Source: Prostheceraeus crozeri (lineage: Eukaryota > Platyhelminthes > Polycladida > Euryleptidae). From it: 64,000 nucleotides of DNA. The stretch covers positions 124,001-188,000 of the forward strand of contig CAJQUW010004434.1 in assembly GCA_907163375.1 (NCBI GenBank), read 5' to 3'. Every line of letters begins with the position of its first letter. The stretch's first letter is position 1. Under the pieces are notes generated by a model. That model did not search any database. It was not told where the DNA came from and worked only from the letters and a program-made list of their open reading frames with translations. The position numbers and the translations under genes are program-made. Positions 12,712 through 23,100 of the stretch are shown in pieces.

Positions 12712-14844
12712 CAGGGTTGGAACAATTACACATTTTTTTCCATCACTATTACAATTACAGTTGTGCTTTTGCAATTACAATTATAACTCTGAAATCAAGA
12801 TCTTCAATTACAATTGCAAATGCTCGACTATTATTCAATTACAATTGCATGTGTGACTTTGCAATTGCAATTACAATTACTTCAAAAGTTGCAATTAATT
12901 ACACAATTACATCGATTTTCCGAACAATGTTGGTCAATTATGAGTTGGTTGTCCAAAACGATTTTAAGTCTTTGTACATTTGATTTTTAGTATAGGATGC
13001 TACAGGTAGGCCTATTTCTAAAAGCGGTGTTAACGCCCATAAAATAGGTTGCGCCATCTCCTCCTATAAGAGTCGTCCCATACCCATGCAAAGTCATTCT
13101 CCTCCACGTACATTCTTTTATATCAAAGCTAGGTCTCATGTTTATTAATACGTTGACCTCTCACCTACGGCGTTTACTAGAGATTGGCATAAATTATTAA
13201 AGGAAATATTAATGTATAAATTCGAAAATGTTCCTAATATGACATTTTTAATTTTGTGAGTTTTGTTGTAGAGGCTTATTCCAATTATTCGGTAAAACGC
13301 GGCACAGAATCAGACCTGTATGTAGGCTGTACTTGTGCATGTAGGGATTGTAGGCTACATGGGTATTTATAGGCCTGTATCAACACTTAACAACTTCTAG
13401 CCTGTGAAACATCTCGTCATTAACATTGATGCCTATGCTGATTGCTGACTGTTCTACTAGCTATCTCATAGATGTACTGCATACTTCAATTTTCAATATA
13501 GCAATCTTTGGATTTTGTGCTTCGTCTAACCGAAAAGACAGAAGTAATTGTGTAGTTGACCGACATATTTCTTCAATTACAATTACATCATAAAAATTCA
13601 ATTTTTTTGACACGATCTCACACATTCAGATCGGTCAGTATCTCAAGACCTCGGAGACTTACCAAGCCTCAAGTATATCATAGTTCGATGAGGGATATGA
13701 GCACTGCCAAGGAGTGCTGCTTTCGTCAATTCCGGTATGTAGTGTGCCCCAGGAATCTTGTTGAGGTAGGCCTTCAACCTTGATGTGTAGGCACCCAAGG
13801 CGCCGACAACAACCGGGACAACTTTAACATTTGTGTTCCACAACTTCTTTATTTCTATGCGTAGGTCTTGATAGTTTGTGATCTTCTCTTTCTCTTGTAT
13901 GTTTTTGTCGTCGGGGACTGCTATATCTATTATCAGAGTCTTCCTTTGGATCTTATCCACCACGATGATGTCTGGTCTTCTTGCTTGTAAGTAGTGGTCA
14001 GCCCGCACTTCGAAGTCCCACAAGATCTTTGTACCATTACTTTTGATCACTGATTAAGGGTCGTGCTTACATGATCCACCACATCAATTCCTTTGTCCTT
14101 GCAAGTCGCTCTATGGATAGACTCGGCAGCTTCGCTATGTCTTCGGAGGTATTCCGTTCCTGCCAGTTTTGAAAAGCCAGTCAGGATGTGAGAGACAGTT
14201 TCGTAAGTTACTTTACAAAGTCTGCATTTCGGGTCTGTTGAAATCTTTAGGATATGTGCTTTATGTGCCTTCGTGTTCAGAGCCTGATCTTGTGCGGCTG
14301 TTAGCACTGATTCGGTCTTATCTTTAATTTGACAGTTGCTATAAGCCAATTGTACTGTGTTTCTTTTGTTGTAATGTCCTTGGTTTGTCTGAAATATTGT
14401 CCATGCAGAGGCTTCTCATGCCACTTCCTTTGTCTGTCGTCCACTTGTGCTGCTTTCCATGTTTCCAAGCTGAATTTTTCAGGCCCGTGCTTGTTCTGAT
14501 CATCTGATTTCACCACCGCCAGCAGTGGATCGTCTTTAGTATTCCATATATACTCGTTGAGGCTCCTGTCCTCTCCCTTGATCACTTCTCGGATGTTCAT
14601 AAGCCCTCTACCTCTATTTCAACGTGGTAGATATAGGCGATCGACATCGACCCGTGGATGTAGCGCACGGTTTACCATTATTATAATAACAATGAGAATT
14701 AGAATTACAGTTGAACTTTCACAATCGCCATTATAATTACAATTACTCTAAAATCAAAATCTTCAACTACAATTACTTCAAAACTACAACTTCAAAATTT
14801 ATTAAACAATTACAGTTGCAATCATTGTATTTGTTCCAGCCCTG
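12712..14844. mobile_element. hAT-like element in the CACTA-like element
   Basis: Ends are CAGGGTTGGAACAA (12712) and its near complement TTTGTTCCAGCCCTG (ending 14844). The flanking 8-bp copies are ATATCACA (12704-12711) and ATGTCACA (14845-14852), with one difference. Just inside each end is an array of ATTACAATTGCAATTACA-type words. No hAT transposase is visible; the centre is filled by an R2/R4-type LINE remnant. Confidence 0.75.
13640..14672 (-). mobile_element. LINE remnant with restriction-like endonuclease
   Basis: The C-terminal part of a non-LTR retrotransposon ORF of the R2/R4 type. Seen in order: HPRVDVDRLYLP and RGLMNIREVIKGED, the WHEKPLHGQYFRQTKD block, a zinc-knuckle-like CRLCKVTYETVSHIL, then the endonuclease core ARRPDIIVVDK...LIIDIAVPDDKN (PD...D pattern) and VVPVVVGALGAYTSRLKAYL. 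Frame changes separate the parts, and the reverse transcriptase is missing, so this is a dead 5'-truncated copy. Confidence 0.8.
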
Positions 14845-14868
14845 ATGTCACATGTGTTTTTTTTACAG

Positions 14869-15010
14869 AAGCACTACGTCGAAACGGGATCAACGAGGGC
14901 CACGATGCCGTGAGGAAGCTGATCGTGAATTGGATGAACCAGGTTGCTCTACGGCGTCTGGAGAGACGATGACAGACTGTTCCATCCGCACCCAATGATT
15001 ATAATAAATT
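14869..15010 (+). other. possible terminal exon with polyA signal
   Basis: A T-rich tract ending ACAG is followed by an open stretch, in one frame EALRRNGINEGHDAVRKL ending at a TGA near 14972, then AATAAA at about 15003. It could be the last exon of a gene carried by the CACTA-like element. A second frame is also open over part of it, and I know no family for either. Confidence 0.25.
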
Positions 15011-15169
15011 TTATTCATATAGTGTCTGTTTTCGAATGAAATCTGTGGTGCACAGCTGGATGAGGGGTTTATGTGCAGAACCAAGCTAAAAACGCAATAG
15101 CAGATGTTGAGGTGAGGTGGCATTAGTAAGTAACATTTGAACAACTACAAGCCATACTAGCATTCGAGT

Positions 15170-15345
15170 AAAACTGCAAGGTAGCAATAGTCGCATTTAA
15201 GTAGCCGCAAGGTAGCATTAAAGTAGCTGCAAGGTAGCGAAGGTAGCATCAAAGTAGCTGCAAGGTAGCGAAGGTAGCATTAAAGTAGCTGCAAGGTAGC
15301 GAAGGTAGCATTGAAGTAGCTGCAAGGTAGCGAAGGTAGCAGATA
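15170..15345. repeat. right subterminal tandem array, about 31-bp unit
   Basis: About five head-to-tail units of AAGTAGCTGCAAGGTAGC plus GAAGGTAGCATT. It is the counterpart of the array at 7611-7850, though the unit differs. Further CGTAGC motifs continue to 15460. Confidence 0.85.
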
Positions 15346-15477
15346 GGTTGCCATACGGTAACTTTGCTACGTAGCATATACGTAGCTGGGTGCGCCAAAT
15401 GCCACGTATCTGCTACGAATCAATAGGTAGCGGCGCTACCTTGCTGCTACGTAGCAGTCAGGTTTTTTGTTGGCCGG

Positions 15478-15793
15478 GAAGTACCAGTCGTGCTTAGTCT
15501 TATTAGCAAATCTGATCAGATCTGACAAGATCTTATTTGTGATTTTTAGAAATCTTTTGAGTAGAAAAAAGTCTTATATTTTGCGGTTCTCCACATATAT
15601 CTAGTGCACTGATGTTCCAGCACGATCATTTAAGAACTAAAACTATTGATATCGTCTGATCTTCGCACTGTAATGGGACTTCAAGTTTTAAATTTCAGTT
15701 CACTTTTCTTAATTTCAATTATCAGCTGGTAAGATCTGAAAAGATCTTATTTTGCAAAATATAAGACTTAGTAAGTCTGGTACTTTCTGGTCA
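15478..15793. repeat. foldback MITE next to the right CACTA end
   Basis: Arms GAAGTACCAGTCGTGCTTAG at the left and, from the right, GAAAGTACCAGACTTACTAA, continuing through AAGATCTTATTT on both sides. It lies between the inner CCCGGCC repeat and the outer CACTA terminus. It is absent at the left end, so it was inserted or duplicated later. Confidence 0.65.
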
Positions 15794-15887
15794 GGAAATG
15801 TAAGATCTTAAATAAAATAAGTTCTTATCAGACTTTGCAAGAATCTGATCAGACTTAGTAAGACTTAGCAAGTCATTTCGTCTAGTG

Positions 15888-16550
15888 TGAGGATGGATGG
15901 AGGTGTAGATGGCAAATTGGCATTGTAGGAGAGGCCATATGTCAATTAGATTGCAAAATATGGCAAATGGCCATCGCCTTGTCTTTCGTTTGCAAGAACA
16001 TGTCCTGCACACTTGATCAAGAGTGTCGACTCCGGCCTTGTTTCGATTGTAATCGAGAATCTTGGCTTTCTTGGTTCCTCATGGCTGACATTCGTCATGA
16101 TGAAACGTTGAAATAAGTGCCACGGCTTTCCCTTTCTTGGGAACGTAGGAAACTATGAGTGACGTCTCGTTGGAAGCCAAAAATACTTGTGATATGGTTC
16201 GCGACCGGGTGATGGTTGCACTTCTTTCGGAAGCTCACCTTTATATTCTTTCTCATTGTTCCGGAATATGTCAGATCACGACCAAGAAGTACTCGGGCAT
16301 CAAGGCTCGAGAAGAAATTGTCTGCAGTTATTTGACGGCCGGTGTTCGAAAGAAATTCCGATAATTCCAAAACGACTCGAAATGCTTGTCCTACCTCACG
16401 ATTCGCGCCGGCGTCCGGTATAGATTTGAAAATTGCAACAATAGCTGTTTTCAGAGTCTGCCAGAATCCAGATTTTTACGCCGTATTTTCCAGGCTTCGA
16501 TGGAATATATTTATGGTGACGTTGTACTTTTATGAATATTCATTTCAGCA
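15888..16550 (-). pseudogene. piggyBac transposase, second catalytic part
   Basis: Contains LELSEFLSNTGRQITADNFF (the conserved GRxxTxDNFFTS block with the second catalytic Asp), then RVLLGRDLTYSGTMRKNIK and TRRWPFAIFCNLIDIWPL, all in family order. The reading ends at 15888, exactly at the right border of the CACTA-like element, and continues at 7539 on its other side. Stops and frame changes show that it is dead. Confidence 0.8.
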
Positions 16551-16554
16551 TCAT

Positions 16555-16800
16555 TTCCAATAGCGGAAAAACATGAAATGGATTGCATGAAACCATAATT
16601 TAGATAACGACCAATCGCAATAAATATACAATTTTAGGGGCAAAAATTGTAATTTATATTGAATATCGTAAAAATTGCAATAAATATGATTTATGTTTAA
16701 TGTAATTATTGCAATAAATGCATATATTGTGTACAATCAATGGAATATTTATTGCAATGGCAATATATATTTGTTGCAATTTTATCGCAATTTGGTCAAC
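16555..16800. repeat. AT-rich insertion in the piggyBac gene
   Basis: About 250 bp made of repeated ATTGCAATAAAT-like motifs in both orientations. It separates two parts of the piggyBac coding sequence, so it was inserted or amplified after the element arrived. No clear terminal repeat or duplication was found. Confidence 0.45.
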
Positions 16801-17183
16801 CTGTGTATAGACTTTGAACGGGCATCTGCCTCGAAACGTCACCAGCTGCTCGTCAATAGTCACATTTTCTCCTGGTTTGTAGCAGCTCCGAAACCTTGAA
16901 GCAAAATACTGCGCTAGCTCTCGGATAGGTGCTGCTTTATCCGTGATGCGTCGGGCAACTCTGGTATCCCGATTATCAAATCTCAAGTACCGACGGATTT
17001 CACAAAATCGCTGACGAGACATGGCTCTGTTGAAGATACTGCGTCCGCGATCATTACTCCACATTTGCTGTATCGGTTCGTGCTTAGCTCTGTAGATACA
17101 AGCGGCGTTTCTGCGATGACCTTATTGATTGCTAAACGTGCGATCTTATTCACGACTTCCGCAGTAAAAAAAAGTTTGAAAGC
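16800..17183 (-). pseudogene. piggyBac transposase, first catalytic part
   Basis: Reads AFKLFFTAEVVNKIA, then after a frame change MSRQRFCEIRRYLRFDNRDT, KAAPIRELAQYFASRF and YKPGENVTIDEQLVTFRGRC. The last block holds the first catalytic Asp of the DDE_Tnp_1_7 fold in the usual VTIDEQLVxFRGRC setting. The stretch ends where an AT-rich insertion of about 250 bp (16555-16800) begins. The two frames differ, so the gene is decayed as well as interrupted. Confidence 0.8.
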
Positions 17184-17191
17184 ATGAGCGG

Positions 17192-18250
17192 TAGTGATAT
17201 GCAAATGGAAAATTTTCCAATTTTTTCAAAATTTTCCGGAAAATTTTGAAATTTTTTTTTGGTGATTGACATTTTTTCCTTTGTTTTGGAGACCTGTTGT
17301 AGTCGTTTGAAAAGACTATGCAATATGCAAAGACCGAAAACTTCTCTATCATTCCTGCATGTTAACTTTTGGAACCAACTGCACCCTTTCCATGTCTATT
17401 TCAGATCATCCCAAATGAATTTCAGATATTAGATGGATTTCAGATTTCTCTAATTGAATTTCAGATATCTATCAGAAACCCAACTTTGAAAGGATCTTAA
17501 ATTCAACTGGAGAATCTCCAATTCATCTGGAAATGTCTGAAATTCATTTGGGTAGATCTCAAATCGATTTGGAACTAGATCTGAACCATGAGATAGAAAT
17601 GGAAGATGTGCATGCAGTTTGTCCTCAACGAAGATCGGACAATATGCCAGAACTTGGAAAAGTCATAGATATTCTTCTACTCATCACAGATATCTTTAGT
17701 TTCGAAATATCTCACGAGTTTACAGTCTTCCAATATGGTCGCTCATGTATAATGCTGCGTGGACTGTGTGCTTATTCTTCATATATTCATCAACATATGG
17801 AGAATTTGTATCACTATGATCAAGGCTGCACAATAAAGCTTAACTTTCAAGCTAACAATTAGCAAACTCCAAAATTATTTTTGCTCCAGATCTTTCACAT
17901 TGCATGAAATTATACCTCTATTCTAAAGCAAGATTCACGTTATCCCAAACGGTGTCTGTGTGATAATCAAAAATGCTAACAAATTAGCACAAGCCACTAG
18001 TGGCAAAGGAATGTTCAAAAATCCGCGGACGGAACTCGCAGTGCTACGATCGCTTCAATCGAAATGATGAAATCAAGAGTTTTAGACCCATTCTATTGGT
18101 ATGTACCTGCCTCGACTGCGGAAGCGCCCCAATTATAGGGCGTATCACAAAAATCAAAACTTTCCATAATTTTCCAAAATTTTCCAATTTTTTCCATAAT
18201 TTTCCATGGAAAATTTTGATTCAAAATTTTCCGGAAAATTTTCATCACTA
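17192..18250. mobile_element. hAT-like element in the piggyBac gene
   Basis: Ends TAGTGAT / ATCACTA with an exact 8-bp duplication ATGAGCGG at 17184-17191 and 18251-18258. Both ends continue into GGAAAATTTTCC-rich sequence. Removing it rejoins two parts of the piggyBac coding sequence. An open frame at 17533-17862 (109 residues) has no recognised family. A foldback repeat lies inside. Confidence 0.8.
17392..17600. repeat. foldback MITE, ATGTCTATTTCAGAT type
   Basis: Arms contain ATGTCTATTTCAGAT and CCCAAATGAATTTCAGA in inverted orientation. A second copy of the same family lies at 32544-32659, so this is a dispersed MITE nested within the hAT-like element. Confidence 0.6.
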
Positions 18251-18258
18251 ATGAGCGG

Positions 18259-18584
18259 TACGCTTTCACCTCCAGAGATGGCCTGCCGAGTAGGTCCTTG
18301 GCTTCACGAAGAACGTTGTGACGTCGATGTTGTCCACCACTGCTGCTCACAGAATTACGATTCCAGACCTCTTGACCATTCTTCGACACCATTTGTCCGG
18401 AATGCCCCACATCGACGCTGTGAACACTTGAATTGGCCTGTTCTTCGTCGGCGGAGCTGTGCGATTCAGCTGATGCGGTGCCGTCATCCGGCTCGGATTC
18501 ATCAGACGTCAAATGAACGTCATCGTGAGTTTCAAACAGTAACTGATTTGCCAAGTTGGCAGCGGCTCGGCGTGGGCGAGACAT
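18259..18584 (-). pseudogene. piggyBac transposase, N-terminal part
   Basis: Starts MSRPRRAAANLANQLLFET and continues with an acidic, Ser/Asp/Glu-rich region (about residues 25-60), as in many piggyBac transposases. It then becomes basic (RRHNVLREAKDLLGRPS). The frame runs into the inserted hAT-like element at 18258 and resumes at 17183 beyond it. Together the four pieces come to about 520 residues, the normal family length. Confidence 0.65.
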
Positions 18585-19189
18585 GCAGAATGTCGAGTCG
18601 ATCGTGTAGAAATGCGAACGTTGTCTGTGCAGTCACTATAGCTGAGGCTGGGGATTTTAGGAGCGCCATGTGATTGGATGCGATGTGATTCGATGCCTTC
18701 TCACATGACACAATTATGCAAGCAGAGCGATAACTGTATACGTGTGACTGATGCAAGAATGGGACAGAACCATCGCGATGAAAACCATCTCTCTCGCTAC
18801 GTCAACAGTGATGGAAATATGTGGCAGAATACACCTGTAATCATAAATTATTTGTTCAATTGTGATTTTATGATGCGTGAACTACACATTCAGTGAATTT
18901 TATTCAATCTATAATCTATCATGTACTATTGGCTTTACCTGATATCACAAAAAGAGCACAAAGCATGCAAAATTTGTCAATAGAGCTGGGGGCCTCTGAG
19001 GCCCCCACTGGTACTTATTAACGCTACAAAAAATCTAGAGCCATATATAGCACCTAAACTAGTGCGCATGGAGACTTAAAAATTCACATACATGTTCTCA
19101 GGAAATCTGATTAAACTTGTTCAAAAAAATGGGGTCAGGAATAAAAATAAAAGTCGCTGGGGGCCTAGGCCCCCATGGACGTTAAATTA

Positions 19190-20094
19190 AGAGCACAAAA
19201 CGATGGGACAGTGGATAGAACGCGCGCACGTCCAATTGGGCTACTCCTCAGACAATTATTGATTCCAGTTATTTAATTGAGATCGTTTATTTTCATAGAG
19301 TGCAATAATAACGGCAAGAATCGTGTAGTTACAGAAATATTAGACCAAAGTGAAACAATTCTCGAAATTTGATTTTGCTCAGTGTATGAAGATGTTCATC
19401 TTTGTTTAGGGTAAGTTCTGAAATGATCGCGCATATCTGACATCAAACCTTTCTTTCGACGACACTTGGAATGAAATGGATAACCCTTGCTCCTCAGGAA
19501 GCCGTCTTTGATCGATGCATGAAAAGAACAGGGTCGCAATCAGATTAGCCATAAGCTATATAAAAGTAGGCTAATAGACGGATTTTGACTATCAGCAAAT
19601 CATTCTTGAAACTATATGATTCTCCTGAATAAATCTGAACAATTATACTTAGTTTCGACGGCAATTGGATTTTCCCTCACGACCATGAAATTTAATTTCT
19701 CACAAACTTTGCGTAGCATTATAGCGCAGCCCAACGCATGGTCACTATATTCATCATAACATGATGCATCATGTCTTTAAACATAAAATTGCAATCACGA
19801 CTACTCGTGGTAAATCTATGCATATTGGTTTTTTATAAGACCCACTTGACTCTGAGGAATTTAAGAATTTATAATTTTGATTGCAATCGCATTTAGACTG
19901 GCATTGGATTTAGTGGAGACATAATTTCCGATGATGCGAAAACGTGCCTCGATTAGCACGCATGTCAAGCAAAAACAAATATTACTTCGGATTTTTTTCA
20001 TCGTCGAGTATAAAAAAAAATTTAGATACATCCAGTCGATAAGTTCCGGAGTTGATAGATCAATGTTCCTTGCAATTGAATTCAATTGCAGAAA
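19190..20094. other. sequence downstream of the synthetase gene
   Basis: Expected to hold the 3' untranslated region of the synthetase. A possible minus-strand polyA signal (TTTATT on the plus strand) is near 19283. Nothing else recognised. Confidence 0.35.
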
Positions 20095-20187
20095 TCAATT
20101 GACTTCTGACTTTATTGCATTTTGTGCTTCTTTTAAGAGGTCAATGTTCCGTTGATCAGCTTCAATCTGTGCTTCTAATTTTTTGAC
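20095..20187 (-). CDS. VARS2: VARS2 last exon
   Basis: Acceptor CTACAG, then [20 protein letters not shown] and [10 protein letters not shown] with a TGA at 20095-20097. It completes the coiled coil and ends the protein. It lies 4.85 kb from the previous exon. Confidence 0.8.
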   Translation of the reverse strand, partial: VKKLEAQIEADQRNIDLLKEAQNAIKSEVN

Positions 20188-23100
20188 CTGTAGAAAAACA
20201 TAGCATGGTCAATCAAACACAAGTTAACAGTAGAAATAAATCTTGATATTTTAAAACGGTAGTAGATAGATCTAATTGAGAACCACAAAAAATATGACAA
20301 AAAATGAAAGCCTTAAGGGTTGAGATTAAACTATGCATAGGTAGCAAAATCTTGCATTGCTCTAGAGAAACATATTTAACAAATCAAGCTCTGAGCTGGA
20401 ACTGTGAATATATCGATGATTGATACAACAGTCAGTATAAACCCACTACCCACATCTTTGTTTTTCTTATCGGAAACGAGAAAATGCAGTTGTGTTTCGA
20501 AGAAGTTGTAGTGGAAGGAGGAAACAGACACGATGTTTGGAACGTCTGGAGATGACTCAGAAAAAAGGCAAAAAGGAGAAACAGGATTACTGTAGGAGGT
20601 AAATTAAAATGATTAAGAAAAATGTGAACGAAAAGTTCTTGTCTCTTCTTTGAAGAAGTTTAGGAACATAGCTGACAGTCATCACAAAATTGAGATTCTG
20701 TGGAGTGTTACTTTTGACGCTACGTGCATATTGCGCGAACTTACTTTGTAAATATTTCCTCAAGCATACCTCATAATAGGAGGCTTCTTAATAGATTGAA
20801 TGTAGTACATCACCCTAATAAGAAGGCTGTATTGAAATCTATCGATTTCATATAATCTAGGAATTCCTTTCTGGCTCTTTCTTTTGATTTGTACTTTCAA
20901 AATTAATCAAGGAATGATTCACTAGTTAAACACTTCAGTCAATAAATGCACTTTTGTACATGTATTTCCAAAATTTCGCTGTAAAATCCAGATAGTGATC
21001 AGTGTTACACAACAGCAAGCAAAACATCGTCCATCCCTGTGATTACGGCACTTTGAAAGAAAAATACGGAAATATTTCGGTTATTATAGATTAATTTCAT
21101 TCTGATTGTGTCAAGGAGAAGCTATGCGCTGACATAAAAATCCATAACTTCATCATGGGTCTGCAAACCGGATTAGCGAAGAATTTACATGCTGAGATTG
21201 ACAGTGAAATAGTCGAGTGAAAGTTGAACATTACATTCGACATTGTTGGCAACCTAGGAATTCACCAGCTGAGAATGATGTCAAAGATATTCAGCTCACT
21301 GATGTCCGCACTTTACTCGTACAGATACATGCTCACTTGGAATTGTAAAAAGTTTCATTAGAAATAAGCTCATTAGAAGATTGAAAAAAGATGGAGAGCA
21401 TTGTGCAATCGACAATCCATCACACAGTTGTGGAAATCAAAGAGGGAATTTCAGTCTTCCTACTCTCATTTCTCAAAAAAAATCGGGCATCGGAAAAAAA
21501 TTCGGCTTTTTCCTACATCGCAATTTTTATCGTTATGCATGTATATAGAGTATATTTCAGCAGATTGGGATATTTCGAGTGTCTATCCTCGAGTAAAGTA
21601 CCTCATTTTAATTTTAATTAAACTTTTTTGAGAAAGCCAAGTACGGTGATGTTAAATAAAAATATAGGCTATTATCAACTATATATTACGACCTTATATT
21701 CAAGGCCATCATCAGGTTCTGAATCATCTCATGTACATTATGCAGAAAATAAATTTCAAATTTTGATCGCAAAATACATTATAGCCTGATTATACAATGT
21801 TGCATAGAAGTTGGAGAGTCTGTGGAAAACAAAGTAAAAAAACATGTTTAGTTATGCGTTAAGAAAAATTCATAAAAATCAAAGATATAAAAAGTTTTTC
21901 AATTCTTCAACTTCTGCTTTTGATTAATCTGAGGATTATATTTCTTTATTAGGATAGCTTCTCGTTATCGTAAATTCGTCTCATCGGGGTCAAAATCAGT
22001 GACATCGATGTTGTACGAGTATTTATCAGCGTTGGCATTGCATGCTTCTCTGTGCTTGTTTACTGATGAGTTTTTGTTTGTTAAATGCTCTTTAAAACGC
22101 TGATGCAGCGGTCTTATAGTGCTATCAATATAAATCTTTTTGCTAATGTTACATGTTATTATGTAGACTACTTTGGTTCGACTGCAGATTTTTTCATTTT
22201 TGATGGGACACGTTTTCATCTTGTATTCTGTGCATGTTTTTTTCTTTAAATGTTTCTCGAGGATTGAGATTAGTGACACATTCGGACATTTTTCATACCT
22301 TCTCCTCTAATGATCTCTTTTATACGATTATCGATTTCTTCGTTGATGTACGGTAATTTAAGGTGATGAAAAGACTTCAGTGTTAGGTGTTCTTTTTGGT
22401 TTGATGATTTTTGAATTTGTTGCGAAATCTTTTAGATATCCATTTAACTCCGGTTTAAGGTCGTAACAAATAGTTGATAATAGCCCATATTTTTACCGTA
22501 CTTGACTTTTCCAAAACTTTTAATTAAAAGTATGTCGAGCCAAGGCATATTCGCCCACTTCATTTTAAGCTCTGACTGTACGGTGTATCTGACATACGTG
22601 GTACGTTCAGAAAGTAAGTTTCACTGTGCGCAATCTTTGTTTCTATCGTTTGCTGAAGAACGCTACTTTACCGGTCGTATTTTGTGGGTATTCTGACCAA
22701 TCAGACTAACTTTCATGATTATGTAATCACTTTGGTGGTAACGACAGCTCTTAAGTGACAGTTATGATAAAGACCGTGTCCATTTTCTTTCAGACAACTA
22801 TGAATCGAGTTGAGATGCAGCTTTCTTTTAGTCGTTCTAACATCAGAACCGTCATCAGGTTCAACGTGCTCTCAGAGCATTTTGCCACTGAGATCCACCG
22901 TCTTCTTCAGCAAGGATTGGAGGACTCGTCTCCTTCAGTCGAAACAGTAGGGAAGTGGGTGGCCGCAATCAAAGAACGTCATGACATGGGTGAATTTCTT
23001 CGTTCTGAGCGTCCTGAGTCAGCATGCGATGAAACACATGTGGTGGAATTTGTGCGAACACAACTCTCAGAGGATCGAATGTAATCGTGCGATCAAATTG

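Larger units (their letters stand above)
7540..15887. mobile_element. 8.3-kb CACTA/EnSpm-like element
   Basis: Terminal inverted repeats CACTAGACGAAATGACTT open at 7540 and close at 15887, with a 2-bp TG duplication at 7538-7539 and 15888-15889. CACTA ends and a 2-3 bp target duplication are the signature of this superfamily. Inside come a second inverted pair, CCCGGCCAACA (7600-7610 and 15468-15478), and subterminal arrays built on GTAGC at both ends, as CACTA elements often have. I recognise no transposase, so the copy is probably non-autonomous. It carries other elements, including the hAT-like one at 12712-14844. Confidence 0.75.
7017..19185 (-). mobile_element. piggyBac transposon broken by nested insertions
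   Basis: The outer element of a stack. TTAA target sites lie at 7017-7020 and 19182-19185. Just inside, both ends start CGTCCA followed by a palindromic G/C block (left GGGGTCCTTTGAGGCTCCC; right, read inward, GGGGGCCTAGGCCCCC). A further copy of the block lies at about 18988-19006. Fragments of one piggyBac transposase lie inside on the minus strand in the right order. Removing the CACTA-like insertion (7540-15887) and the hAT-like insertion (17192-18250) leaves about 2.8 kb, the usual size for a piggyBac element. It is inactive: the gene is interrupted at least three times. Confidence 0.8.

Noticed and set aside
15170-15345. CRISPR-like array
   Set aside because: The units abut without unique spacers, lie in an animal genome and belong to a transposon end.
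21701-21715. Working hammerhead ribozyme in the Penelope-like terminal repeat
   Set aside because: The CTGATGA part is present, but the invariant GAAA is GTAA and the flanking stems are weak, so at most a decayed one.
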